Source: Scolanthus callimorphus
Lineage: Eukaryota > Cnidaria > Anthozoa > Actiniaria > Edwardsiidae
DNA length: 64,000 bases
Assembly: GCA_033964015.1 (NCBI GenBank)
Contig: CM066922.1
Span: 25,848,961-25,912,960 of the forward strand
Reading direction: 5' to 3'
A program made the translations under genes and the position numbers. The notes under the pieces were generated by a model that saw only the letters and a list, made by a program, of their open reading frames with translations, searched no databases and was not told where the DNA came from. Positions 1 through 12,500 of this stretch are shown piece after piece (positions within the stretch are counted from its first letter, which is position 1; every line of letters begins with the position of its first letter).

Positions 1-241
1 ACTGGGAAGTTGCGATACCATTGTTGACGAGAAACTCTGGAATTCCAGGCTGGGTGGTCCAAGGCGGCCTGAAAATCTGTGTTGGGTGCCGCCTATAACT
101 GTGGAGAAATTTCCAGGATGGGCATTCTAAACTATGCAATTCCAGGCTGGGTAAGTTTCCAAGGTGAAGGAGGGAGAGGGAGCTGATCCGATCGAAGCGG
201 TTCAACAAAAGGTTGCGCAGCTTCCAGAAAATCTTATTTAC

Positions 242-3200
242 CTCGCAGTGATCGTATTCGGTAACGAGCTGGTTAAACATAGGTGCGAACTTCTCGGTAA
301 TTCTCTGCATCTCGTTGATGTGTGTAGCGACCTTTTCGATCGCAACTACAGCCTCTGAAATTGAAACGTAGGAGTTTTAATTTCGAACTCAAACTAATCG
401 ACAGTTGAATTTGGTAGAACCTGTAATAAAATTCAAATATTAAATTTGTCATTCAAATTAACAGTGCGTCATGCACTTTTTCTTACAACATAGCACATCC
501 TTTGGTATTGCCAAATTTCTCTCACCTAACAGGACATGGTATTCCTCACTTGACTCGTCCAGTAACTTCAGGATCGTCCTCAGCAATAACGGGTATCTCA
601 AAATACGCTGCGTAAAAAGTCACAAATTACAGTTGTTTAAGATGTAGTGCGATGTGCACAATTCTATAAACACTGAAGTAACAGTCAAACCGTGTTTTAG
701 TTTACACCTAGCCGATCATAAACGAGAGAAGAAATTGTCGCTCGATGGCTTCCTTGACGGCCAATCACAAGTCAAGTAAAATAACCACCACGCTGCGAGC
801 GCGCTTCATCACTAAATACACAGCCGCGTTTGGTTAAAAATTAGATTGCTTGGCAGACATGAGGGACCAATGAGAATGTAAAGCAAATGCAAATACTTTT
901 GGACGCTCATCTGAACGCCGCCCAAATTTCATCTAACAACGTTAGGTCAGCCCGATTCCCACTGCCGTCCGTCACATAACGTCCACGTACCTGTATAGGC
1001 TTGATGAAGTAGGACTCCAGGGTACCGGAGTGCTGGTTCTTGGGGTTTCGAGCGTCGAGGAAATTACGCAACGCCTCGTTCTTGCCTGGGAGGTAGATGA
1101 GTTCATACATGAAAGTAGGACAATGGACAGTAGTCCAAGTGTAATAGTCAAGAAACGCAAACGAGAACAAAGGAATACGACCGTCATAAAGAGTGTCTTG
1201 AGGAGTTTGAGAGAAATCAAGTGTTAACATTTAATTCGTTTTTTTTTTTTGCAAAGGCACCACCTTCTCCTCAATTATTTGGAAAAGGACCTCGGGTGTT
1301 GGTCACGCCCGGCCGAGGTTCAAAACCACGACCCACCATCTGACAATTCCTGTAATTCTAACATTATGGTCTCTTTTGTGGACCATATATGACAACTGTT
1401 GATCGCCGTTATATTCCATGATCCGAAAGATGACATTAATATGGTCTGTTTGTAAACTATATCTGAGAGACAGTATGTCGCCGTTGTATTCAATGATCCT
1501 AGTGATAACATTTGAAAATACTGTCGGTAGCGAGCATGTTCACACAAGAAATAGCAGGGGGATTGCATTGAGAACATGGGATCTGTGTTCAAGACTCACC
1601 TGGCTCAAGTAGTTCCACGACCCTTGAGTGACTTGAACAAAACGCGCTGTACAGCTTGAAGTGCTCGGTGTATTGCAGAAAAGTCTCACCGATTGTATAG
1701 ATTACATTCTGGCAGTAGAAATAATAGAATAGCTGAGATGAGATGAGATTGGACAATGATAATGGGAGGATAATAGGAGGCAAGGAGAAAGAGAAGGGAG
1801 GGGCGGATAGTGAAGATGTTGGAGAAGATTTTATCAGTGAGAAACGTGACGATGAGGAGGATAGGGAAGGAGGTGGCGAAGGACAGGAGGGGGAAGGAGA
1901 AGGAGTTGGAGTAGGAGATGAGAAGGAGGACAGTGAAGGAGGAGTTGGAGTAGGAGATGAGAAGGAGGGCAGTGAAGGAGGAGTTGGAGTAGGAGATGAG
2001 AAGGAGGGCAGTGAAGGAGGAGTTGGAGTAGGAGCTGAGAAGGAGGGCAGTGAAGGAGGAGTTGGAGTAGGAGCTGAGAAGGAGGGCAGTGAAGGAGGAG
2101 TTGGAGTAGGAGCTGAGAAGGAGGGCAGTGAAGGAGGAGTTGGAGTAGGCGATGAGAAGGAGGGCAGTGAAGGAGGAGTTGGAGTAGGAGATGAGAAGGA
2201 GGGCAGTGAAGGAGGAGTTGGAGTAGGAGATGAGAAGGAGGGCAGTGAAGGAGGAGTTGGAGTAGGAGCTGAGAAGGAGGGCAGTGAAGGAGGAGTTGGA
2301 GTAGGAGATGAGAAGGAGGGCAGTGAAGGAGGCGGAGTAGGAGATGAGAAGGAGGGCAGTGAAGGAGGAGTTGGAGTAGGAGATGAGAAGGAGGGCAGTG
2401 AAGGAGGAGTTGGAGTAGGAGATGAGAAGGAGGTCAGTGAAGGAGGAGTTGGAGTAGGAGATGAGAAGGAGGGCAGTGAAGGAGGAGTTGGAGTAGGAGA
2501 TGAGAAGGAGGACAGTGAAGGAGGAGTTGGAGTAGGAGATGAGAAGGAGGGCAGTGAAGGAGGAGTTGGAGTAGGAGATGAGAAGGAGGACAGTGAAGGA
2601 GGAGTTGGAGTAGGAGATGAGAAGGAGGGCAGTGAAGGAGGAGGCGGAGTAGGAGATGAGAAGGAGGGCAGTGAAGGAGGAGTTGGAGTAGGAGATGAGA
2701 AGGAGGGCAGTGAAGGAGGAGGCGGAGTAGGAGATGAGAAGGAGGGCAGTGAAGGAGGAGTTGGAGTAGGAGATGAGAAGGAGGGCAGTGAAGGAGGAGT
2801 TGGAGTAGGAGATGAGAAGGAGGGCAGTGAAGGAGGAGTTGGAGTAGGAGATGAGAAGGAGGACAGTGAAGGAGGAGTTGGAGTAGGAGATGAGAAGGAG
2901 GGCAGTGAAGGAGGAGGCGGAGTAGGAGATGAGAAGGAGGGCAGTGAAGGAGGAGTTGGAGTAGGAGATGAGAAGGAGGGCAGTGAAGGAGGAGTTGGAG
3001 TAGGAGATGAGAAGGAGGGCAGTGAAGGAGGAGTTGGAGTAGGAGATGAGAAGGAGGGCAGTGAAGGAGGAGTTGGAGTAGGAGATGAGAAGGAGGGCAT
3101 TGAAGGAGGAGTTGGAGTAGGAGATGAGAAGGAGGGCAGTGAAGGAGGAGTTGGAGTAGGAGATGAGAAGGAGGGCAGTGAAGGAGGAGTTGGAGTAGGA

Positions 3201-6200
3201 GATGAGAAGGAGGGCAGTGAAGGAGGAGTTGGAGTAGGAGATGAGAAGGAGGGCAGTGAAGGAGGAGTTGGAGTAGGAGATGAGAAGGAGGGCAGTGAAG
3301 GAGGAGGCGGAGTAGGAGATGAGAAGGAGGGCAGTGAAGGAGGAGTTGGAGTAGGAGATGAGAAGGAGGGCAGTTGAAGGAAAAGGAGTTGACGATGGAA
3401 AGGAGGGAGGAGGAGGTGGTGGTGGAGAAGGGGCAGGGCGGCGGGAGAGAAAGGAGCGAAGGAGGAGGGAGAAGAAGAGAGTTCAGGAGTGTGCGAAGGA
3501 GTTAGAGAATGAAGGGAACGTAACGGGAAGGAGGGGAAAGGGAGGAGGAAAAGGTGGCGTAGAAGATGGCGAAGCAGGAGCAGTTGAACAGGGATAACGA
3601 CGAGGGGAAGAAGAAGAGGAAGAGATCGAGGCGGAGGAGGGAAGAAAGGAGGAACAGGAGGGGCAAGCAGATGATGATGGCGAACATGGCTATTATGACG
3701 ATGAAGAGGATGGTGAAATAACGCGCAGAGTAGTGAGGAATCCAACGCCTAACACCACCAACCTGAAACTGCGAGATCTCTTCGAATATTTCAAACCCAG
3801 TCTCGTGGTCAAGTAATCGCTCCATTTCCGTCAGAAACGTCTTCTGGAAATCCAGGATCTCGTCCACGGTCCCTACTAACGCTTTCACCTGAAACAAGAA
3901 AGTTTGCATATCACAACAAATAAAAGTTAACAATTACCGAGTAACTGGTAAACGACCTAGTAGCTCTGATAGCGGCAGAAGTAAAGCAAAGGCTTGGCGT
4001 GGCTTTTTGGAGCGTTGGCAGCGGCCATTTTTAACCTCGCGCGAGTTGCAATTCCAGATAACTAGAGTAATTTATGAAATACAAATTCGGTACCATTTCT
4101 GTGAAGCAATGTTTTGTTCAAAATCGCAATAACTTCCAAATGTTTCGATTATATTTGACATGAATGTGGGGTCGCGCGACAAGAATCGCGCCAAATTTAC
4201 ATTTGGTTTACGCTAGCAGGTTTTCGAGTTCCAGCGTGTTCGTAAGAGACACGCCAGGATAAATGCGTATTTCACAACTTCGTTCTAGGTTCGATGCTCG
4301 TGGCAAATGCGGAATTAGTTTGATGGCATCTCCCATTGGTCCCGCAATCTTTTTACGAAATATTTTTCGGTTTTTCTACCTCACCAGTATAGGATCAGAG
4401 ACCAGACATGGCTTTCATGGCGGAGCCGTTTACGCCTCTGCAAACATGGACGTTCAGAAGCCCTTTCAAGAGCCTCAGTCAGCTGAGATTTTGGCATCTT
4501 TGACTCGGTTGGCTGTCCCAGGAAACAGAAACTCTTACATAAACTTCCAAAACTCCCTGATGGGACCAATGAACGCCCACGAAAATGTAGTTATTGTATT
4601 TTCTAAGAACAAATATTACCTCTGCTTGCGACATAAAGTTTTCATCTTTCAGTGGGTCGAGATATCGCTTAAGTAAGAGCTTCAGGTCCTTCACGAGGAA
4701 CACAAACAAATCAGTCAATATTTATTAAACAAAGAAACTTGAAGAAACGAACAAACAAACAATACGGAAACTTAAAACTAGACAATGTCCTGATGACGGG
4801 ACGTAGATTTTAGATAACTCTCATTCATGCTTACCTTAACATAAGATCTTTCAGTGTCAACCAATTCTACAATAACTTTCGTAGTTTCTGAGCGCCTGTA
4901 AACTGTACGACATGCTTCGCTCCTTGGTCATCATCCGGGTATTCAATTTGTTGACGACAAAAAAGTGTGACCTGTTCCGCTTGCTGTAAGGAAAGGAATA
5001 ATATGATATGGGCGGCCTTCATATAGATGTGAAAGAGGGTCCAATATAACCCACCCCCTTTTCGCCTGAATCCCGATGGCTTAGTGGAAAAACGGAATGG
5101 AATGGGAAAAGCGGAATTTCCCATAGTAGACGAATGGGAAGTGTTCGGATTTTCAATGGCTATCCATGTGAATTCCGATTGCTCACTTCCCATGCGTTCA
5201 GCCACATTTCTCCCCCATTTCTCCTCTGTTCCGAGAGAAGAAATGTGAGCGCGCTTTTAGCCCACTCGTTCGCCGTGCTATGATTTTTTTTTTTGCTCTG
5301 AACCTCAGCGGGAACGCTTGCTACATAGGCTACTGCTATCACAGGCAATTGCTGCAGAAACTCATTCATGGGAAATGCTGAATTTCCTATGGCACAAGGA
5401 TGAGAAGTGTTCGGCTTTCCCATGGCTATACAGTGTATGTGAAATCCCATTCTTGTCCAATGGGAAAATTAAAATTCAGGTTTTCCCATGAATGGATTAC
5501 TACCAGCATTGACATATCTACGCTTTTCTTAATAAACACGGAGCTCTGCTTGTGCGCCTGCGGCGTGGCTAGCTCCGCCATATAACGTACCTGTAGTAGT
5601 TCATCCACTGTCTTCGTACCCTCATGGTTAGCGTCAGAGACAGATGTGGAGAACGAGTCTGAGGTCACAATACTGCAGGTCTCGGAATCCTCAAAATCCA
5701 CTGAAATAGAAAAAAAGTTAGAATTTCCAGCTGTTCAAACAATGCTGGTGTGCAAAGTGAAAACAAAAGCGATTGGAACATACGTAACGAATGTTAATTG
5801 GATTATGAAAACAATGACTCCAAATATTGGGCTTCAGGAGCCCTGCTGAGGCTACATTTTTTCTCCCTGCATTTTCTTTTACTTTTAGTGTTTTCTTGTG
5901 TTTTTCAACTACGCAAAAGTAGCCTCTGCACACAAATGTCATTTCTCTGTCGCGCGAGAAAATGGCGTGAGCTCAAGTTTGTGCGCAAGCAAAGAAATAT
6001 CAATTTATTTGCAATACAACTTGCGCCTAACTACTTTTTGTGGGCTTTGGATGGCTCGTTTACTCAATTTAAAGGCCCTTAAACGCAGGCTCTGATACTG
6101 GCCAATACTCATTCTAAAGTTTGCCTTTGAGAATTCGCTTGGGATCGTTTTATTTTTCTATCGTGACCAAAATGTGAGTAAAATGTTGTGTGTTGGTCAT

Positions 6201-6557
6201 TGAACGAGAAATCACTCGCAAAAACACTGACGCCATTCTTGTAAAACCAGCCAACCCAGTCAAGTGCGTCCACGATCCTTGACGAGGTTATGACATCTGT
6301 GTGCAGAGGCCACTTCAAAACACAGAACAAGATAGAAGTGGCCTCTGCTAGCAGGGAAAGCGAGTACGTGCACAAAGAGAATTAGCAGAATGTGCATTCG
6401 CAATAATCGGCATCTCCCAGTTGAGGATTTAGGTCCGTAGCCATCAGCCAATCAGAAACGTTTCTCGCACAGGAACATCAGAAATGACCATTATAGATAC
6501 TTACGCATGGGCGGTGGCACTATGAGCTCACTGAGGTCCTGTGCTTCGATGTCATGA
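242..6557 (-). CDS. Pre-DH linker and DH (RhoGEF) domain exons of the TIAM-like gene
   Basis: Exons 6557-6505, 5700-5591, 4983-4835, 4688-4620, 3888-3763, 1708-1600, 1085-991, 607-526 and 354-242. DH conserved region 1 is [20 protein letters not shown]. The middle is [19 protein letters not shown] and [19 protein letters not shown]. Conserved region 3 is [20 protein letters not shown], which forms much of the Rac contact surface, followed by [15 protein letters not shown]. Exon 4983-4835 also carries [12 protein letters not shown], matching the TIAM motif just before DH. That exon shifts frame once, between QKLRK and VIVEL. Apart from this, all phases join. Confidence 0.9.
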
Positions 6558-9500
6558 CTGGAAGAAAAGTAACCAAGCTGTATTAATATAAGACAAGTGA
6601 GTAAGCGTAGCTTGAAATCTTATTTGGGCCATTCCATTTTTAAGCCGCACCCCCCCCCCCCCCGCACCCCCCCTACAGAAGAAGTTTTCCTAGGGGGTAT
6701 AGCAAATGGCCATTTCCGAGGGGGTCAAACCGAAAGTGTTTTTTTCCGAGGGGGTAGAATAAGAAAAAGCCTCTTCCGTGGGTTCTTCTGAGGGGGTGCA
6801 ATAAACAAATACCCTCTTCCGTGGGTTTCTCAGAGGGGTGCAATCCAAAAAGGGCTCTTTTTTCCGAGGGGGTTACTAAAGGAAATGTGCTCTTCCGTAG
6901 GGGGGGTTCGGCTTAAAAATGGAATGGCCCTTTATATAGGACGCCTCGGATTTTCGGTTGTCACACGAAGCGTATCGACTCGGTATAGAGGCCTGGGTGT
7001 TAATCGCATTCAACACAACACCTGACGAGAGATTCTACGCCAAACGAACGCGTTGTGTGACAACAAAGGAAAACCAATTGAAAAGGAAATAGTATGGGGA
7101 TAAGGGAAACAATCTTTGATATGAGAACGCGCTATGTAACGGAGGTTTTCTCGCAAGGAATACAATGGCTGATTTTTTATACAAATATCAGTAGTTTTCC
7201 CTTATCCTCAAATTCCTTTATGTTTAAACCGATTTTCCTATGATTTGGCATGTTTTGGGCTTGAACTATATTTCCACCATTCGATTCATGTGAATGAGAC
7301 ACAAATACTCATGGGTCTATTTATTCCACTTACGAGAAAACAATTATTTCATGGATAGGATTAATATTCCTAATGCTGGGCGAGTGACAACCTCATATGT
7401 GTATAATAATAGCTGTATTCACACTAGAGACGGAAACTCGTCTGAGACGAGTTTCTCGCCAGAAAAAGTTCCTGTTTTATGTCAATTCTGCTCAGAAACT
7501 CTTGCTTGTTATCTGTTTAAACTTTCTCCTTCAAGTTCGACAGTTTCATATCAATTCCACTTACTCTTGATTTTTTTCATTGTTTATTGATTGTTATATG
7601 TTTCAGATCAATTCGAAGCATGTGAAAATCGTCTCGTAATGTATCAGTCAATTCCAGCGGTGACCATCCCCCCCCCCCCCGGGACACCGTGGGGCATTTG
7701 CACACCACTGCCTTCCCTGAGGTGGGGAATTTTGAAAATTTTGCTGGCCCCGGGGTCGGGAATTGTTTTTCCCCGGGGGAGGGGGATGGGGAATTTTGGT
7801 TTTCTCAACTCAAGCGCGTCGGGTTTTGCGAACCACAACATCAGTTATAATAACTATCGATTGGCAGTTACAATGCCCCAGTTACAGAAAATAACGCCAC
7901 ATAACGCCGCATGGTCACCGCTGGAATTGACTGATACATAAAATTATTATGATTTATTATGCCATTTAACTGCTATTAAGTTTGGGAAGTGTTGCCACTA
8001 AATTCCCATTGGTCTATTGGTTTCTGTAGAAATTTCCTGTAGAATAAATGGCGCCTTAGAGTTTTGGGGATCTAAAAGTTGCATTGCATCCTCGCCTAAA
8101 ATCACATGGTTTTCTTGGTTTCGGTCTTAATTTCCCATCCATGCGTCCATGGGGTTTTCGATTCCCGTGGTTGTTATTTTTCTTATTCTCAGCAATGGGA
8201 AATGATTTCCCATTCACGTGAACCTCTCGGTCCCTCAACCAAGGAAAGCCCAGTGCTCAGATAGGTTAGAAATTAAAGTTTGAAATTCTTGAAACGATGT
8301 TAGTTCAAGCATTGTAGGCGAATACCTGACCTTGTCGAGGTGTCTCTTCGTATTTCCAAATTAGGCCACGGAAATAAATCCATCAGCACAGTTAAAAAGA
8401 GCACCTACTTATTAGTAAAACTGCCAAGTTTCAGAAAAAAAGTTTACAGAAGTGCATTCTTTAGTTTCTTGTTCTCAAGATTGGATGACTTGTTCTTTCA
8501 TTAGATGACTTTCCGAAGGCGTACAATATACCGTTTCCGGGAGACGTTGTCACTGGAAAAGGCAACAAAGTTTGATGCGCTAGGGAGTATGGGCAAAGAT
8601 TTATTTGAATATTTGTAAAATATTACGAAACAAACATGCTTGAAATGTGTTGAAATTTTTTTGCGCTTCAATCTCATAGGCTTTTTGGATGACAACGTTT
8701 TACGGAAACGTTATATGTATGTGTAAAACCTATTCCTTCACACTCGAGAATATATTGTAATTTTTATTTTTTATTATGATAACCATGTTTTTACTATTTT
8801 ATTGTTTCAGTGGTTTTTATTTTGTATCAAATTGTTATTACTGTTTTTATGGATGTTAAGCGCCTATAACATATATTATTATTATTATTATTATTATTAC
8901 AAGAGTGGATTATTACAAGAGTTATTATTATTATTATTATTATTGTTATTGTTGTTGTTATTGTTATTGTTACTCGAGAAATATATTCTTTATTGGCCGA
9001 TCCAAGTTATAGTTATTTTGACCATGTTGACGTTTTCAGGAGTAGTAAAAAAGCGAGCAGGAGTGATTTATCGGGGATAGACACTAAATGCACATTTTAA
9101 GATCATTTTTTAGGAGTACAATTTGCAATCTTTTTTTATCTATATGGACATTGAACACTCTTAGTGTTTTTATATACACAGATATAAGAACGTGACCAGA
9201 ATCGAGGTGTTTCAGGGCAACCATGTGCTTTATATCACGTGATGATTACTAGAATATTTATTTTCGGGCATGCGCTCATTTTGTATGCAAGATTAACTCC
9301 AATTAAATAATGTCAACATCATGTGGCGCTAGCATTCATCCATATGCCCGGGGGGGGGGGGGGGGGGGGACTCTAAGGTTAAAATGCTAGGGGTGACCGT
9401 CGGGAAACTCGAATTTTGACCCTAAAAAATACCTGGTCGGAAAAATTTCCACCCTAAAAAATACCCCTCAGTCTGAAAATACCCTAAAAAATACCAACAA

Positions 9501-12500
9501 TTTTGACAGATTAAATTTTATTCTGGCCGTTTATTTAATATACATCAAATGTATCCTCTCGACTTTCAAAAACACTACCTAATTTGCGTGAGAGCCCCCT
9601 AAAAAATACCTATTTTTGTCACTTTACCGTTTTTTATTTTCGAACCCCTAAAAAATACCAGATCACCGATTTCAACCCCTAAAAAATACGACGGTCACCC
9701 CTAGCATTCAAATATAGGGAGTCCCCCCCCCCCCCCCGGGTCCATATGATTACAAACTTATTAAACGAGTTTAGACTAAGCACGCGAAAAAGATTTGTGG
9801 TTCCATATAACGCCACAATGAAGGTGATCTGTGCCGGGATCTGTAAAACAGGAACCAAAACGATGGCCAAAGCACTTGAAATCCTTGGTTACAACAACAT
9901 GGACGCCATCCCTCAGACTCTTGAATATTTAGACGAGTGGTACGACTTGATATATCACGGCAAAATACCTGATTTACATGCTATGTTTAAAGATATAGAC
10001 TCTGTCACTGACGGGCCTGCGTATTTCTTCTTTGAAGAGATACTAGCGGCATTTCCGTGCGCCAAAGTGGTACTCATGGTCCGAGAGGACCAAGACGCCT
10101 GGAGCAAAAGTGTAGCGACACAATTCAGGTACAAGAACCCTCCGTGGTACCAAAGATTTGTGATACAGTTGTTTTCCCCGACCTTACGCAAAGCCTCGCG
10201 TATTCTGAACGGAATGGTACACGCAGCTGTAGGCAGTGAAAACCCCGATTCTACACAAATCCATCGCCACCATTACCGAATGCATAATGCTCGAGTCAAG
10301 GCGATGGTTCCCTCTTCTCGGTTGTTGATCTACAGTGTCACGCAGGGTTGGAAACCGTTGTGTGACTTCCTCGGTTGTGAGGTTCCGCCAGAGCCGTTTC
10401 CTCATGAAAATAAAGACGCAGTTCTGACGCGTTGTGGAGCTCAACAGCTTTTCCTGTCTAGTGAGGCTAATATGAAGTATGCGAGAAGTATTTTTAGAGA
10501 AATAATATGGCGTGTTGCTGTGTTTGTGTGCTTAGTAGCTGTAGCTATAGGAGTGCTTCCAAAAATGCTGTGAATCATTGCAATAGGAGAGAAGATAGGC
10601 TCTCTGCGCATTGATTCTATCACATGGTTGTACTGCTAGATTGCTGGAGAGCAAAGAAATTGGATCATAATTGATCTGTTATTTATTTACCCCAAAAAAA
10701 ACATTTACCGGTCTCAATCGAATTTCTTTGAGATTTCGTAAACGATTCAATATGCTCTGACCCTCTAGGGGTCTATTCATAGGCTTGTAGCGAAATAACA
10801 TACACGTGCTATCTGTGCTATGTAAGATTTAGATCATATCATAGTTCGAAGCGTCATCCTTCCAGCTAAATGAATCCAACTAGGTGAATCGCAGAAGATG
10901 AAAGACAATATTAGAAAATATAAGGTAGACGCCATACAGCTACGGATCCCGGGGGGGGGGGGGACTCTAAGGTTAAAATGCTAGGGGTAACCGTCGGGAA
11001 ACTCTAATTTTGACCCTAAAAAATACCTGGTGGGAAAAAATTTCCACCCTAAAAAATACCCCTCAGTCTGAAAATACCCTAAAAAATACCAACAATTTTG
11101 ACAGATTAAATTTTATTCTGGCCGTTTATTTAATATACATCAAATGTATCCTCTCGACTTTCAAAAACACACCTTATTTGCGTGAGAACCCCCTAAAAAA
11201 CCTATTTTTCTTACTATACCGTTTTTTTGATCGCCGATTTCAACCCCTAAAAAATACGACGGTCACCCCTAGCATTCGAATATAAGGAGTCCCCCCCCCC
11301 CCGGGCTACGGATACACTAACGCGTTTTCGTTCGAATCCGTATACTTTTCGATACGTTTAGGCCTTCCATCCACACTAACACGTCGATCGTTTTCGTCGT
11401 ATCCATTTCAAAACGCTCTCGCAAGTGGCTAAAACGTATAACTATACATATTATTTTAGTGTGGACGATACTGTCCTTGCACGCGCTAAACATCAAATAC
11501 AAACTGACCGCTTGTTTGGAACTAAATCTCGCGGAATTTAATATTTTGTTGTTTCATAGTCAAAAGGAGGACGGTTCTCAGGGCTTTAGCTCTTTCTAGG
11601 GTCTCATGTCGACGGATTATGTCGAAAAGGTTTTGGATTTGGGGTGTGAACAAGCGCTTCGTTGTAGCTTCACGAACTGTTGTCGCAGAAGGGTGGGAAA
11701 AAAAAAACTTCAGGTCTTGGTCGTCCTTTTTAGAGAGCTCTGTGAGAAGCTAAAAGCGTAAGGCCCTGTACACACTAACGCGTTTTCAAAAGTATGCGTT
11801 TTCAAACTTATACGGATTCGCAGCGTGTTAGGCCAGTTGTAGACGTCGAACTTAATTCTTGTCGCACTAAATGTCAATTTCCCATTGTTTAGTTAGTTAG
11901 ATCTATTGTCTTGAACTCATTTGCATTAGGAACGGCACTATCTGCCGTGCCAAAGCCGCGCTACTGCCGTGCTAAATTGCAATTTTGAATCCTTCCAGCG
12001 CTTCTAAAATCAGGGCTGCGATCTTCTCCATTCGCCAGACAGGCTATATTAACCACATAAAATCACTCGTATCGAAATTACTTGTTTTTACTGGCTAATA
12101 AACCCATTCATTTTAGCGCGACAGAATTAAGTTCGACGTTTAAAACGGGCCTAAGTGTGGACGGGAGATTTAGCTCCAAACAAGCGATCGGTTTTTATTT
12201 GATGTCGGCGTGTGCAAGGACAGTCTCAAATAAATGGTACAGTTGACGTTATCGTTTTCATTTTTATTCGGATTCAACCACACTAAAACGATATGTATAC
12301 GGATTCGTTTTTGTTCACTTTCAAGAGCGTTTTCAAACTAATACGGATTCGATGAAAACGATCAGCGTGTCGGTGTGAACGGAAGGTTTAAACGTATCAA
12401 AAAGTATACGGATTCAAACGAAAACGCGTTAGTGTGGACGGTGTCTAAATCTAAGGAAAAATCAACCATTCGTTTAGCGTTTTAGTGTGGACGGCTGAAA

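Noticed and set aside
1743..3377. 544-codon Gly/Glu-rich open frame on plus
   Set aside because: Same minisatellite on the other strand; a period divisible by 3 keeps any frame open, and it lies in an intron.
1589..3745. 718-codon Pro/Ser-rich open frame on minus
   Set aside because: It is the 39-bp minisatellite read in one of its open frames; only its last 36 codons (1600-1708) are a real DH exon.
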